Below are positions 9,569 through 19,677 of a DNA stretch of 64,000 nucleotides, one piece after another. Position numbers and translations under genes: made by a program. The notes under the pieces are model-generated. The model was not told where the DNA came from. It saw only the letters and a list, made by a program, of their open reading frames with translations, and did not search any database. The stretch is taken from positions 1 through 64,000 of the forward strand of contig JAUXYM010000004.1 of assembly GCA_030694365.1 (NCBI GenBank), given 5' to 3'. Position 1 is the first letter of the stretch; each line of letters starts with the position of its first letter. Source of the stretch: Nevskia sp. Lineage in GTDB: Bacteria; Pseudomonadota; Gammaproteobacteria; Nevskiales; Nevskiaceae.

Positions 9569-10468
9569 CTAATTAGGCGCACTGGGCTTAGGCTGAGAAA
9601 TTTTTACCTCATCCGAATCCAACTTACTCAAGAGCATTCTGATTTCCACTACCTCGGCTACCCTTGAAGAATCATTCTCAACCAGCTTTAAAAACTGCTG
9701 GTAGAAGCCACGAGCGTCACCAGTATTACCGAGACTTTCCGAAATCCAACCCATACGACGAAGCGCAATCGCCATGTACTCAATGCTTTCCGGCATAGCT
9801 GATGCGGTATCTGACAAGCGATGATAGGAAGCCATAGCCCCAACATATCGACTCTGTCTTTCAAATAATTCCGCGTAATGTAGCTGAGTGCGCAATAAAA
9901 CAGGGCGATGATCTGTCCGCTCCAAATCAAGCTTTTCGAACGCTGAAAGATAGCCTTGCATCGCAGCTCTCGGCTGGCCAAGTGCAACGAGTATATCTGC
10001 GTGCTTGGACAACAAATCAGCCTCTTGAAGTACGTCCTTCGGTACTGAGGCTTGCTGTCTCCTTAGTGCGTCCCTCATCAAGATTTCAGCATCAACTGAC
10101 TTACCACGAAACATTTCTGCATCTGCCTGACGTACGCGTAAATTTTTTAGCTGAGCCTGATCATTGAGAACTTCCGCAACATCTGCAGCCTCAGTGTAAA
10201 GATAAAACGCGTCGGGATACTTGCCCTGAATCCACTCTAGTTCAGCTTCGTTGATAATGCTGCGTAGATATAGCTGTGATGGCCCTAAAAGGTTCTTAAC
10301 ATTTTGGCTGACACGTCGACAGACTTTTCCCGCCTGCTCGTAGTTTTTTGTTACGTTTATCTCGTACTCGCAATACGAGATAAACTGTAAGGCTTGTCGC
10401 TCGTTTGAATAAGCAGCCGAGGAGTAAACCATCAGAACATAACCCAAAAGCGATATCACCTTTTTCAC
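9569..10468 (-). CDS. Exported tetratricopeptide-like protein embedded in the alginate operon
   Basis: 299 aa, N-terminal signal sequence, TPR-like helical repeats. Overlaps the algL stop (10465-10468). Confidence 0.7.
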   Translation of the reverse strand: MKKVISLLGYVLMVYSSAAYSNERQALQFISYCEYEINVTKNYEQAGKVCRRVSQNVKNLLGPSQLYLRSIINEAELEWIQGKYPDAFYLYTEAADVAEVLNDQAQLKNLRVRQADAEMFRGKSVDAEILMRDALRRQQASVPKDVLQEADLLSKHADILVALGQPRAAMQGYLSAFEKLDLERTDHRPVLLRTQLHYAELFERQSRYVGAMASYHRLSDTASAMPESIEYMAIALRRMGWISESLGNTGDARGFYQQFLKLVENDSSRVAEVVEIRMLLSKLDSDEVKISQPKPSAPN

Positions 10469-11583
10469 TTGGTCAGCCCCTTGGAGAACATTGCAGTCAG
10501 ATCACCCCCCATCCGGGTTGATTGCAATGGACGTCGCTTGTCGACCTCAAACAACATTGCCGTCGAACAAGTCGCAACAGCGCAATATGGCTCGAGCCAG
10601 GCATAATTTGTCGCAGAATTCAAACTGATCTCTTGTTTAGCGCCCGTAAGAGATTCAAAGCTTTTCGGATCGCTTAATCCGTGAAATACCGTCTCTGCCA
10701 ATTTGGTCAACGCCGAATTTTTTCCAGTTGAAACGGAAACTTCATTGTAATGAGCGAAAGCCGCAATCATTACGAGCGGAGACAATGCATAAGCATGATA
10801 ATTTAAAGCTCTAGAGCGACGGAGCAACTCGTTCGGCAACAGCCCTTCCTCAGTAATCTGATTCTCAAACAGGTGATAAATGGATAATCCATACTCAAAG
10901 TATTTTCTATCGTCAACAGCCAAGCCAGACGCAACAAGTGACCAAGCTGCCCAATAATAATGATTATTAATTTTCTTGGTGGCAACGTCGACTGGCCACT
11001 CTTGTATAACAAGGTCAGCAATTGTTTTTATCCATGATTCAATTATCTTTTGATCAGATTCCTGACCATGAAATAGATCTGGTGATTCGTGTTTGACTCG
11101 AAAATAAGCTGCGCTAATCGACGCAAGAGCCCACTTTCTCACAGACTTGCCTGTGTGCGTCGTCGATTGCCCAAGCAAGGCACCATCACGAGCCCATTTT
11201 CTTAACCAAACAACGAAACATCTTCCAGTGCTATCAGACCGTGACTTAACATATCGATTAGCAATGGCGACGAGTCCTTTCTCATACCCTGTAATGGCAT
11301 CAGTAGCATCCTTATATCGCTCATTTGCATCGCTGTTCAGTTCATCACGTGCAGCACCAGAACCCTCATATTTGCTTGGAAAATCGAGCTTCGACACGAA
11401 CGAAACTGGAACTGACGCACAATCACGGCCGACGACGGCCTCACCATTGGACCCTGCGTCGTTTGCTGCTACCAAATATGTTTGTAACTGATCTGCGCTG
11501 GCGCAACCGTAAGTACCAGCAATGAAAAGAAGCAGCAGCATCCTTAGCATCTTGCGAATCATGTTGTTCGTCGCCCTAATCAT
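10465..11583 (-). CDS. algL: Poly(beta-D-mannuronate) lyase (alginate lyase)
   Basis: KKINNHYYWAAWSLVASGLAV and RRSRALNYHAYALSPLVMIAAFA motifs of family PL5 AlgL. Confidence 0.88.
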   Translation of the reverse strand: MIRATNNMIRKMLRMLLLLFIAGTYGCASADQLQTYLVAANDAGSNGEAVVGRDCASVPVSFVSKLDFPSKYEGSGAARDELNSDANERYKDATDAITGYEKGLVAIANRYVKSRSDSTGRCFVVWLRKWARDGALLGQSTTHTGKSVRKWALASISAAYFRVKHESPDLFHGQESDQKIIESWIKTIADLVIQEWPVDVATKKINNHYYWAAWSLVASGLAVDDRKYFEYGLSIYHLFENQITEEGLLPNELLRRSRALNYHAYALSPLVMIAAFAHYNEVSVSTGKNSALTKLAETVFHGLSDPKSFESLTGAKQEISLNSATNYAWLEPYCAVATCSTAMLFEVDKRRPLQSTRMGGDLTAMFSKGLTK

Positions 11584-12970
11584 GAGAGCACACGGTAGTA
11601 GTTACTTCCGTGCTTGGCGGCGTTGGCGTATTACTTTTGATTCTTACCGAGACTATTGATTGACTTTCAGTATCTGGCAGATAGTTTGTCTCAAGAACAA
11701 ATCGGCCATTCATATTTGTGTATGCGTTGTACTGGCTATTAATAGTTTGAAATCTTCCGTCGGCGTACCAAACTTCAGCTTGTATTTCTCTTATGTTTGG
11801 GTCGGAAAACTGAAAATCGAACCACAAATTTTGTGCCGGAACGGTAACAAAGCTTCCATTTCCGTTAACAACCGCCTCAACAAGTTCTGTATTTACACCC
11901 AGTTTGGTACTGCCTTTAATCAGAGGTTGCTTGCTAGCGCAACCATTACCAACCAAAGGCAACAGCCGACGCATGACAGTAGTTGTTGTTCTTTGTATCT
12001 GCTGATAGGGAAATTCCCAAATAATGAATTTAGGAGGGCTTTGTTGGTAGAGATCAGAAACGAGATATTCAGACATGGCTCCATCGAACCCGCCGCCAGA
12101 TTTTGCAGCCTGATATAAATCGGTTCCCAGCGTTTCTCTCAGAAAGCCGATAAAATTATATGCAGGCGTTGCGCTGAAACTTGTTCCCACAAGGGCCACT
12201 TCAGGTGCGGACGCGTCACTAAACAGATCATCGGTCGCTGGAGCTTTCGTCTGATACGCTGGGCCATACTCCACCGGGTATCTAATGCCGCACAGAGTGT
12301 CGACAACTTGGGTCATAGTCCCCCTAGAAGCCGTCAGACCCGTTTGAAGTGTCTTGAAATCTTTGGGAGTGAATGTAAATCCAGCATCACGAATCTGCGT
12401 TGCAATCATTTGCGCCGCCCGCTTCGAACCCGCTGATACCCAATGACCATCTCGCTTATAAAAATATTGAGGGCCTTGGTCATTACTGAAAACACTGCCA
12501 TCGGCAACTATTGCACCCGCATTCTTTAGGTTGCTAACAAGTTCGCTGTACCGACGTTGCAGTTCCACGAAATCAAATTTCGCGCGGGTTTCTGGCGGGA
12601 GCATTGCTGACTCAACCAAGCCCCGCGGAGGCTGCGGGAACATCAAAACCGTTGTTCCTCGTGCTTTCAATGCATCAATAAAGCGTTTAAGTGACAGCCA
12701 AAGATCCGGATCATTCGCTTCAAACCATTGCAGTTCCGCCTCGGTTCGAAACAGCCAGCCATCTTTGCCTTCGACTACAGTACGGTACCCTCGCATATAC
12801 TCGCTGACGTAAGCAGAAGGATCTTCAGCTCGCGGACACACCGAACAACAAATCTTCGCGTTGTATTCTGGAATGCTAACCATGGATGCTTGGGCCGTTG
12901 CCTCAGTCGAGACAGCCCAAGCACTCAAGACAAAAGCGCCTTGAACAAGCGTTAGAAATTTGTTGCTCAT
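11576..12970 (-). CDS. algX: Alginate biosynthesis protein AlgX (SGNH + CBM)
   Basis: GKDGWLFRTEAELQWF, YFYKRDGHWVSAGSKRAAQ, ALVGTSFSATPAYNFIGFLRE; start MSNKF inside the longer ORF. Confidence 0.85.
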   Translation of the reverse strand: MSNKFLTLVQGAFVLSAWAVSTEATAQASMVSIPEYNAKICCSVCPRAEDPSAYVSEYMRGYRTVVEGKDGWLFRTEAELQWFEANDPDLWLSLKRFIDALKARGTTVLMFPQPPRGLVESAMLPPETRAKFDFVELQRRYSELVSNLKNAGAIVADGSVFSNDQGPQYFYKRDGHWVSAGSKRAAQMIATQIRDAGFTFTPKDFKTLQTGLTASRGTMTQVVDTLCGIRYPVEYGPAYQTKAPATDDLFSDASAPEVALVGTSFSATPAYNFIGFLRETLGTDLYQAAKSGGGFDGAMSEYLVSDLYQQSPPKFIIWEFPYQQIQRTTTTVMRRLLPLVGNGCASKQPLIKGSTKLGVNTELVEAVVNGNGSFVTVPAQNLWFDFQFSDPNIREIQAEVWYADGRFQTINSQYNAYTNMNGRFVLETNYLPDTESQSIVSVRIKSNTPTPPSTEVTTTVCSHD

Positions 12971-12996
12971 GCGTTGCCCTATATCCCTTGATAGAC

Positions 12997-13620
12997 CTAC
13001 TTCTGCTCGTCCCAAGTTAGAACTGGAACCGCTGAGGTTCCACCAACGATTAGACTGGAAGCCTTTCCACGTTCGAAAGTAACCGGTGGGACATCCATGA
13101 TTTTTTTGTCTCCTTCAAAGAGACCAAGCGAAACCGACAACGGATTGATCTCCCGCTGCCCTGCCGTGAACGGTTGAACAGCATCAAGGACAGTCACTTT
13201 TCCATCGGCAGTCTTTAGAGACAAAACTTTGTCTGGGAACAAATTCATCATCACCACCATTGCTTTTAATTGGCTTTTGAAGCCTTCAAGCACAAAACTT
13301 TTCATAGAATCTGGTAGGAGAGCGATACTGTAAAATCGATCGGCCTCCAACTTAAAGGATTCTTTTCTAGAACCGACCTGAACCGGATACTCGCCCGGCG
13401 GTAGGAACGAAAAGCGTCCCGCAGTAAAAGCCGGGAGAGATGCTTGCGCAACATCTCCGACGAAGCCCGCAGGACTTTGCGCCGGAGTCGCATTCAGAAT
13501 TCTTACAAACGCCGAACCAGGAGGAGCCCCTTTCGCGTAAAGTTGTGCGTGGGCGTGAGTTGGAACTACCAACACGAAAATAGCTGCGAACAACGGAAGC
13601 ATCTTTCTGACACTGAACAT
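12997..13620 (-). CDS. algF: Alginate O-acetylation protein AlgF
   Basis: Signal peptide + AQLYAKGAPPGSAFVRILNATP...FYSIALLP architecture of AlgF. Confidence 0.8.
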   Translation of the reverse strand: MFSVRKMLPLFAAIFVLVVPTHAHAQLYAKGAPPGSAFVRILNATPAQSPAGFVGDVAQASLPAFTAGRFSFLPPGEYPVQVGSRKESFKLEADRFYSIALLPDSMKSFVLEGFKSQLKAMVVMMNLFPDKVLSLKTADGKVTVLDAVQPFTAGQREINPLSVSLGLFEGDKKIMDVPPVTFERGKASSLIVGGTSAVPVLTWDEQK

Positions 13621-13662
13621 TGGACTCTCCTGGTGAATATAAATTGAATTGGGTCAGTGCAC

Positions 13663-15312
13663 CTATTTTGTTTCAAGCACTGCAACTTTTTTCTTGTTGA
13701 GAACGATATCGAGAAACTCAACCTGAAACGTGTGCAGCATGCCTCCCAATCTAAATCCCAAATCACGCTGTGGCGTGCGAAGATCAACATTGAAGTAAAT
13801 TACCTTGGTAGGCAGATCAATTCCAAACGGGCCACTGCCGTTTGATGTGTACTGCCCACCTACTACCGTTATCCCCAGCTCTTTCTGATACGGATCAGTG
13901 ACAAAATTTCTCGCCGTTCCAGTTAAATCTACAGACGCACCGTATATACCCGTCAATCCGTTAGCCAAAGAAACATTATCTCGGACTTGTACATCAGTAC
14001 TATTTCGAATACGAATCCCATGATTGATATTCCCAGAAAGCACATTGTTCCAGACCAAATTCTTTGAACTTTCTGATATGACAATTCCATCCGAGCCATT
14101 CTTGGTCGCAATGTTGTTAGCAATAACGTTTCCGCTGCATTGGCGATCCAATACAATTCCCGCCTTGTGATTGTCATGCGTCCTGTTCCCAAATATCCAA
14201 CTGTCGCTTACTTCACGGGAAATAATGATACCGTGCTTGACCTTTGTTCCGTACACATCATTATTCGCAATTATTAACCGGCGCGAACGATCGTGCGGAT
14301 CGAATCCATAAAGAATATTATTTCTCATAATATTGGAATGCATCACGACATCGTCGGCTTCCCAAGTGTACAGGCCATACCACAAGTCTTCGATCGTACT
14401 TTCAACAATCCAACCGGTTGGCCGCGGCCAAACCTTGGATTGCATCTGAGTCTTACTGTAGTGTGATAGCGACAAGCCATAGGCTTTTGGTGCTGCATAT
14501 CCGAGATGAGCAATTCTCGATCTGGCTACATAGAGCTGCGAGCCTCCCCAACAGACAATAAACGGGCGATATTGTTTGGGGTCTTTTAACTCGGCAGGTG
14601 AACGCCTTGCTTCGCTCCAACCGATAATTGTTGAGTCCAATAGGGCTAACTGCCCTTCTACAGCCAGCAGCGCCCCCTTTTCGATACCTAGACGCAGTTC
14701 TTTCGTCGTTTTATCGATCAGCAATGTTGAACCATGCCTGACCAGGATTGGCAGCCGCGAAATGTATGTTCCAGCAGAAACCTCTTCAAAGAACTCACGC
14801 GGAATCGACCGAGCAATTTCTCCAGGTGTCACAAGTCCATCTCGAATGATGATTGCCTTCAGCGCACCACCTTGAAGCTTGGCGAACGTCTCAAGCCCAA
14901 CTGAAAATTTGTTTGTGAGCGCTTTAAACCCCGGCTCTCCAACCAACGTTCCCAAAAAAGCTACGCCTTTTCTCGAACGATTAATCTTCTTTGAGATGTT
15001 TGAATAATTATAGGCACTCAGATCTGGAAGCTTTGGTGCTTCGAAAGCGGGAAGCATAGTTGGATCAGATTCCTTCACGAGATACGATGCGCGAATCTCG
15101 GCTTCCGTGAGTTTGCTTACCTTGACTAAATTGGAGCTGTCATCAGCACCGTCTTCGCCATAAGACTCATCGTTCAACAAAACATCTGCTTCCGGCGCAT
15201 CGTCCTCGAGCGTCGTCAGTTGTGCGTACGCGCAGCAACAACAAGTAGCTGCCACGATATGGAGAACGAGAAATGCTGACTGCAAGTGCTTCAAGAGCTT
15301 TAGAACCACCAT
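13663..15312 (-). CDS. algG: Mannuronan C5-epimerase AlgG
   Basis: Right-handed beta-helix repeats with the catalytic DPHDRS motif (YGFDPHDRSRRLIIANN). Confidence 0.92.
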   Translation of the reverse strand: MVVLKLLKHLQSAFLVLHIVAATCCCCAYAQLTTLEDDAPEADVLLNDESYGEDGADDSSNLVKVSKLTEAEIRASYLVKESDPTMLPAFEAPKLPDLSAYNYSNISKKINRSRKGVAFLGTLVGEPGFKALTNKFSVGLETFAKLQGGALKAIIIRDGLVTPGEIARSIPREFFEEVSAGTYISRLPILVRHGSTLLIDKTTKELRLGIEKGALLAVEGQLALLDSTIIGWSEARRSPAELKDPKQYRPFIVCWGGSQLYVARSRIAHLGYAAPKAYGLSLSHYSKTQMQSKVWPRPTGWIVESTIEDLWYGLYTWEADDVVMHSNIMRNNILYGFDPHDRSRRLIIANNDVYGTKVKHGIIISREVSDSWIFGNRTHDNHKAGIVLDRQCSGNVIANNIATKNGSDGIVISESSKNLVWNNVLSGNINHGIRIRNSTDVQVRDNVSLANGLTGIYGASVDLTGTARNFVTDPYQKELGITVVGGQYTSNGSGPFGIDLPTKVIYFNVDLRTPQRDLGFRLGGMLHTFQVEFLDIVLNKKKVAVLETK

Positions 15313-16703
15313 AGTGTGGCCTCGACAATCACCCGGTAATTGATATCAGAGCCTCGCGCATACGCCCGACCCGGGTTGAATAGCGATGCTCTGAGTCGAA
15401 CGGCCGATCGAGGATCTTCTATGACATCACCACCGTCATCATCTTGGCTGGTCGATAAGATACCTTTTGACAAAAAATGGCTCGCAATGAAATCGATACC
15501 GTAGCCGACATCTCCGGAAATGTTGTTCGTTATAGCCGACACATTGTTTGTGATGATCGGAACTCGCTTGTCATCTTTCTCAAACTTCTGGGCTACAACG
15601 GCGAACTCGTCTGATTGCATCGTGTATGACGCATAGACACTTGCGATTCGAAGGTTACCGAGCTGCGCCCGCAACGCTTCGTTATACCTGTATACGCTCG
15701 TGGTTATGCCGGTGAACTGAACTGCGTTTCCTTGCAAACCGCTTTGCCTGTATTGACTTTTACCTCCTCCTCCGCTGTATGAGTACTCGGCACCGAATGA
15801 AACAGGGGCAATGAATGGCCGCCAACGGAGGGCTGCAGTGCTGGCTACGGCCCCGATTTCCTGCTTACTGAAGCCGGAAACAAATTTATTTGGACTTAGG
15901 CTCGCATTGGTGGTGTTTCCGAAAAGATAAGTTACGTCACCCCAATATTTCAACGATGCCGGATTTTTTGCATTCAAATATCCGTTGCTAAAATAAAGTC
16001 CGAGCCAAGTCAAATCCACTTCTTCAAGCTTCGGATCGGACCCAACTGCTCTTTGCAAAGATGGAAATCCCCCAATGTCCCTTGCATGCAGCGCGCGGAA
16101 ACCAACCTGATGCTCCGGCTTCCAGTCCGTAGCTATGTTTGCGTGGCCATAAATGCGATCTCGCAACTCGGATTGCAGATCGATTCCGTCTGATCGATAT
16201 GCTGAAAACTGGTGAGAGACACCCGCGCTGGACGTCAACTGTGTCGTGTTGAACACCCAATAAATGGCATCTAGATCCCGACCGAGCCAGGTACGGTCAT
16301 TCTCTCTTATGATCTGATGACCGAAACGAACAGACTCTCCTGGATAGCTTGTAAAACCACCGTACTTCAACCAGGCCTCATCAAGCTTTACAAAGCTTTT
16401 TGTCTGTCGTTGAAGAGTCGTTTGAGTTTCGTCATTGTCAAGCACATCTCCCGTCGGGAAGAAAGCGCGCCCGCGGAAATAGAAAGTCCATTCTTTGTTT
16501 AATTCAACGGAAACGCGAGGAGAAACGTTGAGATAAAGCACCTCGTTGCTCGACAAATCTCCTTGTCCGAGGTCCCGCGAACCATCCGCCTGCCCGCCGA
16601 TCGCCGTACGCAGTGCAGTGCTCACCTCTATCGCTCTTGCGTTCCCGCTGGCGATAAGTACACCGTTAACCATTAACACTACCCAAAGGGGTTTCCTTGT
16701 CAC
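15300..16703 (-). CDS. algE: Outer-membrane alginate export porin AlgE
   Basis: 467 aa beta-barrel, signal peptide, KEWTFYFRGRAFFPTG..., C-terminal VIVEATLWWF; position between algK and algG. Confidence 0.88.
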   Translation of the reverse strand: MTRKPLWVVLMVNGVLIASGNARAIEVSTALRTAIGGQADGSRDLGQGDLSSNEVLYLNVSPRVSVELNKEWTFYFRGRAFFPTGDVLDNDETQTTLQRQTKSFVKLDEAWLKYGGFTSYPGESVRFGHQIIRENDRTWLGRDLDAIYWVFNTTQLTSSAGVSHQFSAYRSDGIDLQSELRDRIYGHANIATDWKPEHQVGFRALHARDIGGFPSLQRAVGSDPKLEEVDLTWLGLYFSNGYLNAKNPASLKYWGDVTYLFGNTTNASLSPNKFVSGFSKQEIGAVASTAALRWRPFIAPVSFGAEYSYSGGGGKSQYRQSGLQGNAVQFTGITTSVYRYNEALRAQLGNLRIASVYASYTMQSDEFAVVAQKFEKDDKRVPIITNNVSAITNNISGDVGYGIDFIASHFLSKGILSTSQDDDGGDVIEDPRSAVRLRASLFNPGRAYARGSDINYRVIVEATLWWF

Positions 16704-18460
16704 TGCGAGCGTCCTCGTGAGTAAATGTCCGCAGGAAGCGGTTGCTGCAGGTTCGGCCGCAGTGCTTTTTCCAACTGGTATAGCTTTTCCGCTTGATCAA
16801 CCTCAGCAATGGTCATCTCTGTCACGATTTGATCGAGCAACCTAATCTGCAATACTTCAAACATGTCCGCAGGTGCGAGATTGAGTTGCAATTTTTCAAA
16901 CTGCTTCAGCTTTTTGAATTTCAGAACTAGCGGCTTCCGGCCATCAGCAGCTCTCTTCGAAAATACATATGCGTTGACTCGGTTGACCTGTATTCCCGGC
17001 ATCCCGGCGAACATCTGGGCGAGGCTGGCGTAAGCTTTTGCCGACCCCGCCCTGGCAGACTTGAGGTAATATTTCATCGCAAGCTGAGGATCTGGGTTCC
17101 CAAGCATTCCCATCCCATAGATTCGTCCCAACTTCGAACCGGCTCTTAGCTCGGTTGCCGTGTACTCGAGACACTTCCGGTACAACTCGATAGATTCCAA
17201 CGGCCGGCGCCGTTCTATTCTTGTGCTGCTGAAAAGAAGATCAGCCAGTGCTGACGTTGCGAAGGGCACACCTTTGCTCGCAGCAGGCTTCAACGCTGCC
17301 TCAAGATCGAGCTCCGGGAGGAGGAACGGATACCGGGTCGCTGTGATGGCAGCTTCAGTCGAAAAGTCATGCCCCTGCTTCAACATCCAACGAAGAATTT
17401 TATCTGCCAAGTCGACGACTTGCAGAGCTTGAACTTCAGGCACTGCATCGGCCGGCGCTTTTCCTTCCGACGCCGCTTTTTCCTCAATTACCACTTCACT
17501 TGTGACTGCTCCTGGCGCGACGTCTCCCTCGAAATCATCGTCTTCGAAATCAAGATCTGCTGGATTAGCGTTGGCGGTCTGCTGACCGTCGTCGTCGAGC
17601 TCTTCATTGATCTGGTCGACCATCGCAGTGGCCAAACGACCGGAGATGGCGGCGTATTGAACTGGGGGGGCGTAAAGCCTGGCAGTATCCGCTGGTCGTG
17701 CGGCGACAAACCCTGCTGCAAATGCCGTCAACGCTTCATCAACCAATTTGTCGAGTCGTTCCCGTTCTTTGCGATAGCGATAGAAATGCGCAAGGTCTAC
17801 GAAGCAGCCCGGTTCTTCCTTCACTAGCTTTCTGCAGTTCGACTCAAGCAGAGCGGCATTGTTTCCCGTAGCGATGTTATGCCGGAACCAGCTGAGAGCC
17901 TGAATCTGTAACGACGGAAGAGCTGAACGCATTGCTCGCTGGGCAATTCGGTCGCCGTCGTTGTTTTCATCGAGGTCCGTAAACTGGATATATCGCTGGA
18001 TTCGAACAGAATCTACTTCCTCGTCTCCACGGCTGTCGGCGGCTGAAATCAGTGACTCGATTTCAGGCAACAGATCTCGCCTACCGTAACCGACCAAGAG
18101 TTTCGCCAGCGATAGCCCGACCTCAGGACGCGTCTCGAGCGCTGCGCGATACCAGCGCTCAGCTTCCGCGCGCCCAGCTACCGTGCCCGCGTCGAGGTAG
18201 GTAGCAGCGAGCAGTGTCATCGCTTCCGGATAGCCCCGCTCGGCAAGCGGCTTCAGATCCTTTAGCGCTTGTTCGGAGTTCCCGGATATGCGCGCCTGCC
18301 GCCCGCGCTCAAGGTCAGGCAGGCCTTCGGTTTCACTGATCAGCAGGCCATCACCGCCTTTGGTTAATACCGGAAGACCTGCATTGAATCCCACTGAGGA
18401 ACAACCGAACAACAGTGCAGTTGCTGATGCTGTGGCAACGCTGACGACGAAGCGTTTCAC
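16700..18460 (-). CDS. algK: Alginate export lipoprotein AlgK (Sel1/TPR repeats)
   Basis: Lipobox ATALLFGCSS, Sel1-like repeats. GTG start at 18460 preferred over the longer ORF. Confidence 0.85.
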   Translation of the reverse strand: MKRFVVSVATASATALLFGCSSVGFNAGLPVLTKGGDGLLISETEGLPDLERGRQARISGNSEQALKDLKPLAERGYPEAMTLLAATYLDAGTVAGRAEAERWYRAALETRPEVGLSLAKLLVGYGRRDLLPEIESLISAADSRGDEEVDSVRIQRYIQFTDLDENNDGDRIAQRAMRSALPSLQIQALSWFRHNIATGNNAALLESNCRKLVKEEPGCFVDLAHFYRYRKERERLDKLVDEALTAFAAGFVAARPADTARLYAPPVQYAAISGRLATAMVDQINEELDDDGQQTANANPADLDFEDDDFEGDVAPGAVTSEVVIEEKAASEGKAPADAVPEVQALQVVDLADKILRWMLKQGHDFSTEAAITATRYPFLLPELDLEAALKPAASKGVPFATSALADLLFSSTRIERRRPLESIELYRKCLEYTATELRAGSKLGRIYGMGMLGNPDPQLAMKYYLKSARAGSAKAYASLAQMFAGMPGIQVNRVNAYVFSKRAADGRKPLVLKFKKLKQFEKLQLNLAPADMFEVLQIRLLDQIVTEMTIAEVDQAEKLYQLEKALRPNLQQPLPADIYSRGRSQ

Positions 18461-18464
18461 GCAA

Positions 18465-19640
18465 TCACCGGAAGTATTTGTGGAGCGGGTCGACAAAGAT
18501 TTCGACCGGCTGATCGATCCGAGAAGTTTCCAGTGCAATGTCAGGCGTGATCACAACGATGATGTCGGTGATTGCCGCGCTAGTATCCAAACCATTGAGA
18601 TCGTTTAAGCCGTTGCTATCGATTGTCGGCGCTGGCAACACTCGCAGACCAGTCACCTTGCCGGTCATAGTGTCTTCTATACCGTTGACGCGAAGCACCA
18701 CCTCACGGCCGATGGGCAGGCGATTCATCTGATCATAGTGGAAGCGCGCGAGAATGTAGGGCTTGGTATCTTCCGGAATAAGTTCGAGCAACGACTGGTT
18801 GCGCAAGACGTACTGTCCGGGGACCACGAACGACTTCTGCACGACACAATCGCAGGGGCTGGCGATGGAACCGCGGAGCTGTTCGCCGACCAGTTCCGTT
18901 AATTGCTGGGCGGTCAGCTTGAAAGATCCCGAAACACCCTCCACAACCTGAAGGAGTGCGGTTTCGAACTGGCCAACGGCCTGCCCTTTTTTGATGACAC
19001 CGTCTTGCTGAGTTAAAGGAAAAAAGGTGCCGTCGCGAGGCATCGTGATAGTGAACGTAGTCGCAGCAACTTTAGCCGCAGTTGCATGCGTGACGAACAC
19101 CAGATCATACAACTTTATCGACGCGTAGGAAAAGGCGACAGCACCGATGACCAATGCCACCAATGTCCCGATCACGGCCCTTACTTTCCCACCGCCAGTC
19201 AATCCGCTGCCAGCATTGCGCGCCCGGACAAAGTTCTCACGAGACAACGTAGTGAGCATCTCGCCGGTGCTGACCAGTTCACCACCGAGGAAAGAGGTGA
19301 TGACCTGACGTAATGCGGAAACCTCCTTGACGCCCAACTCCTGAAATACGCAACCAAGCCGGTTCGTCTGCTCGTCAATGGTGCGCACGTCAAAAGTGAC
19401 TGGAATCGTGAATCCGACGGAGTCAACGTTCAGCAGCACATGACCTACAAACACCGATCCGACCTTGAAAGTCTCCTTTCCCGGATCAAAGCTGAATCCG
19501 CCGGCGGAGATGTCATGCAATTGGAACTGCTTCTTCTCCCCGTCAGAGGTGAATTGAATCGTAGATGGCAACTTTACTCTGACGAACTGACGTTGCGCTT
19601 CGGACTCGTGGACTATCCGGGGGGGGCTGGTTTGAGCCAT
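18465..19640 (-). CDS. alg44: Alginate polymerisation c-di-GMP receptor Alg44 (PilZ + HlyD-like)
   Basis: PilZ RxxxR (RQFVR) and DxSxxG (DISAGG) motifs; periplasmic HlyD-like C-terminus. Confidence 0.92.
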   Translation of the reverse strand: MAQTSPPRIVHESEAQRQFVRVKLPSTIQFTSDGEKKQFQLHDISAGGFSFDPGKETFKVGSVFVGHVLLNVDSVGFTIPVTFDVRTIDEQTNRLGCVFQELGVKEVSALRQVITSFLGGELVSTGEMLTTLSRENFVRARNAGSGLTGGGKVRAVIGTLVALVIGAVAFSYASIKLYDLVFVTHATAAKVAATTFTITMPRDGTFFPLTQQDGVIKKGQAVGQFETALLQVVEGVSGSFKLTAQQLTELVGEQLRGSIASPCDCVVQKSFVVPGQYVLRNQSLLELIPEDTKPYILARFHYDQMNRLPIGREVVLRVNGIEDTMTGKVTGLRVLPAPTIDSNGLNDLNGLDTSAAITDIIVVITPDIALETSRIDQPVEIFVDPLHKYFR

Positions 19641-19677
19641 GCAAGTATTTCCGAGAAGAGAGGAGGAGTACGGACGA

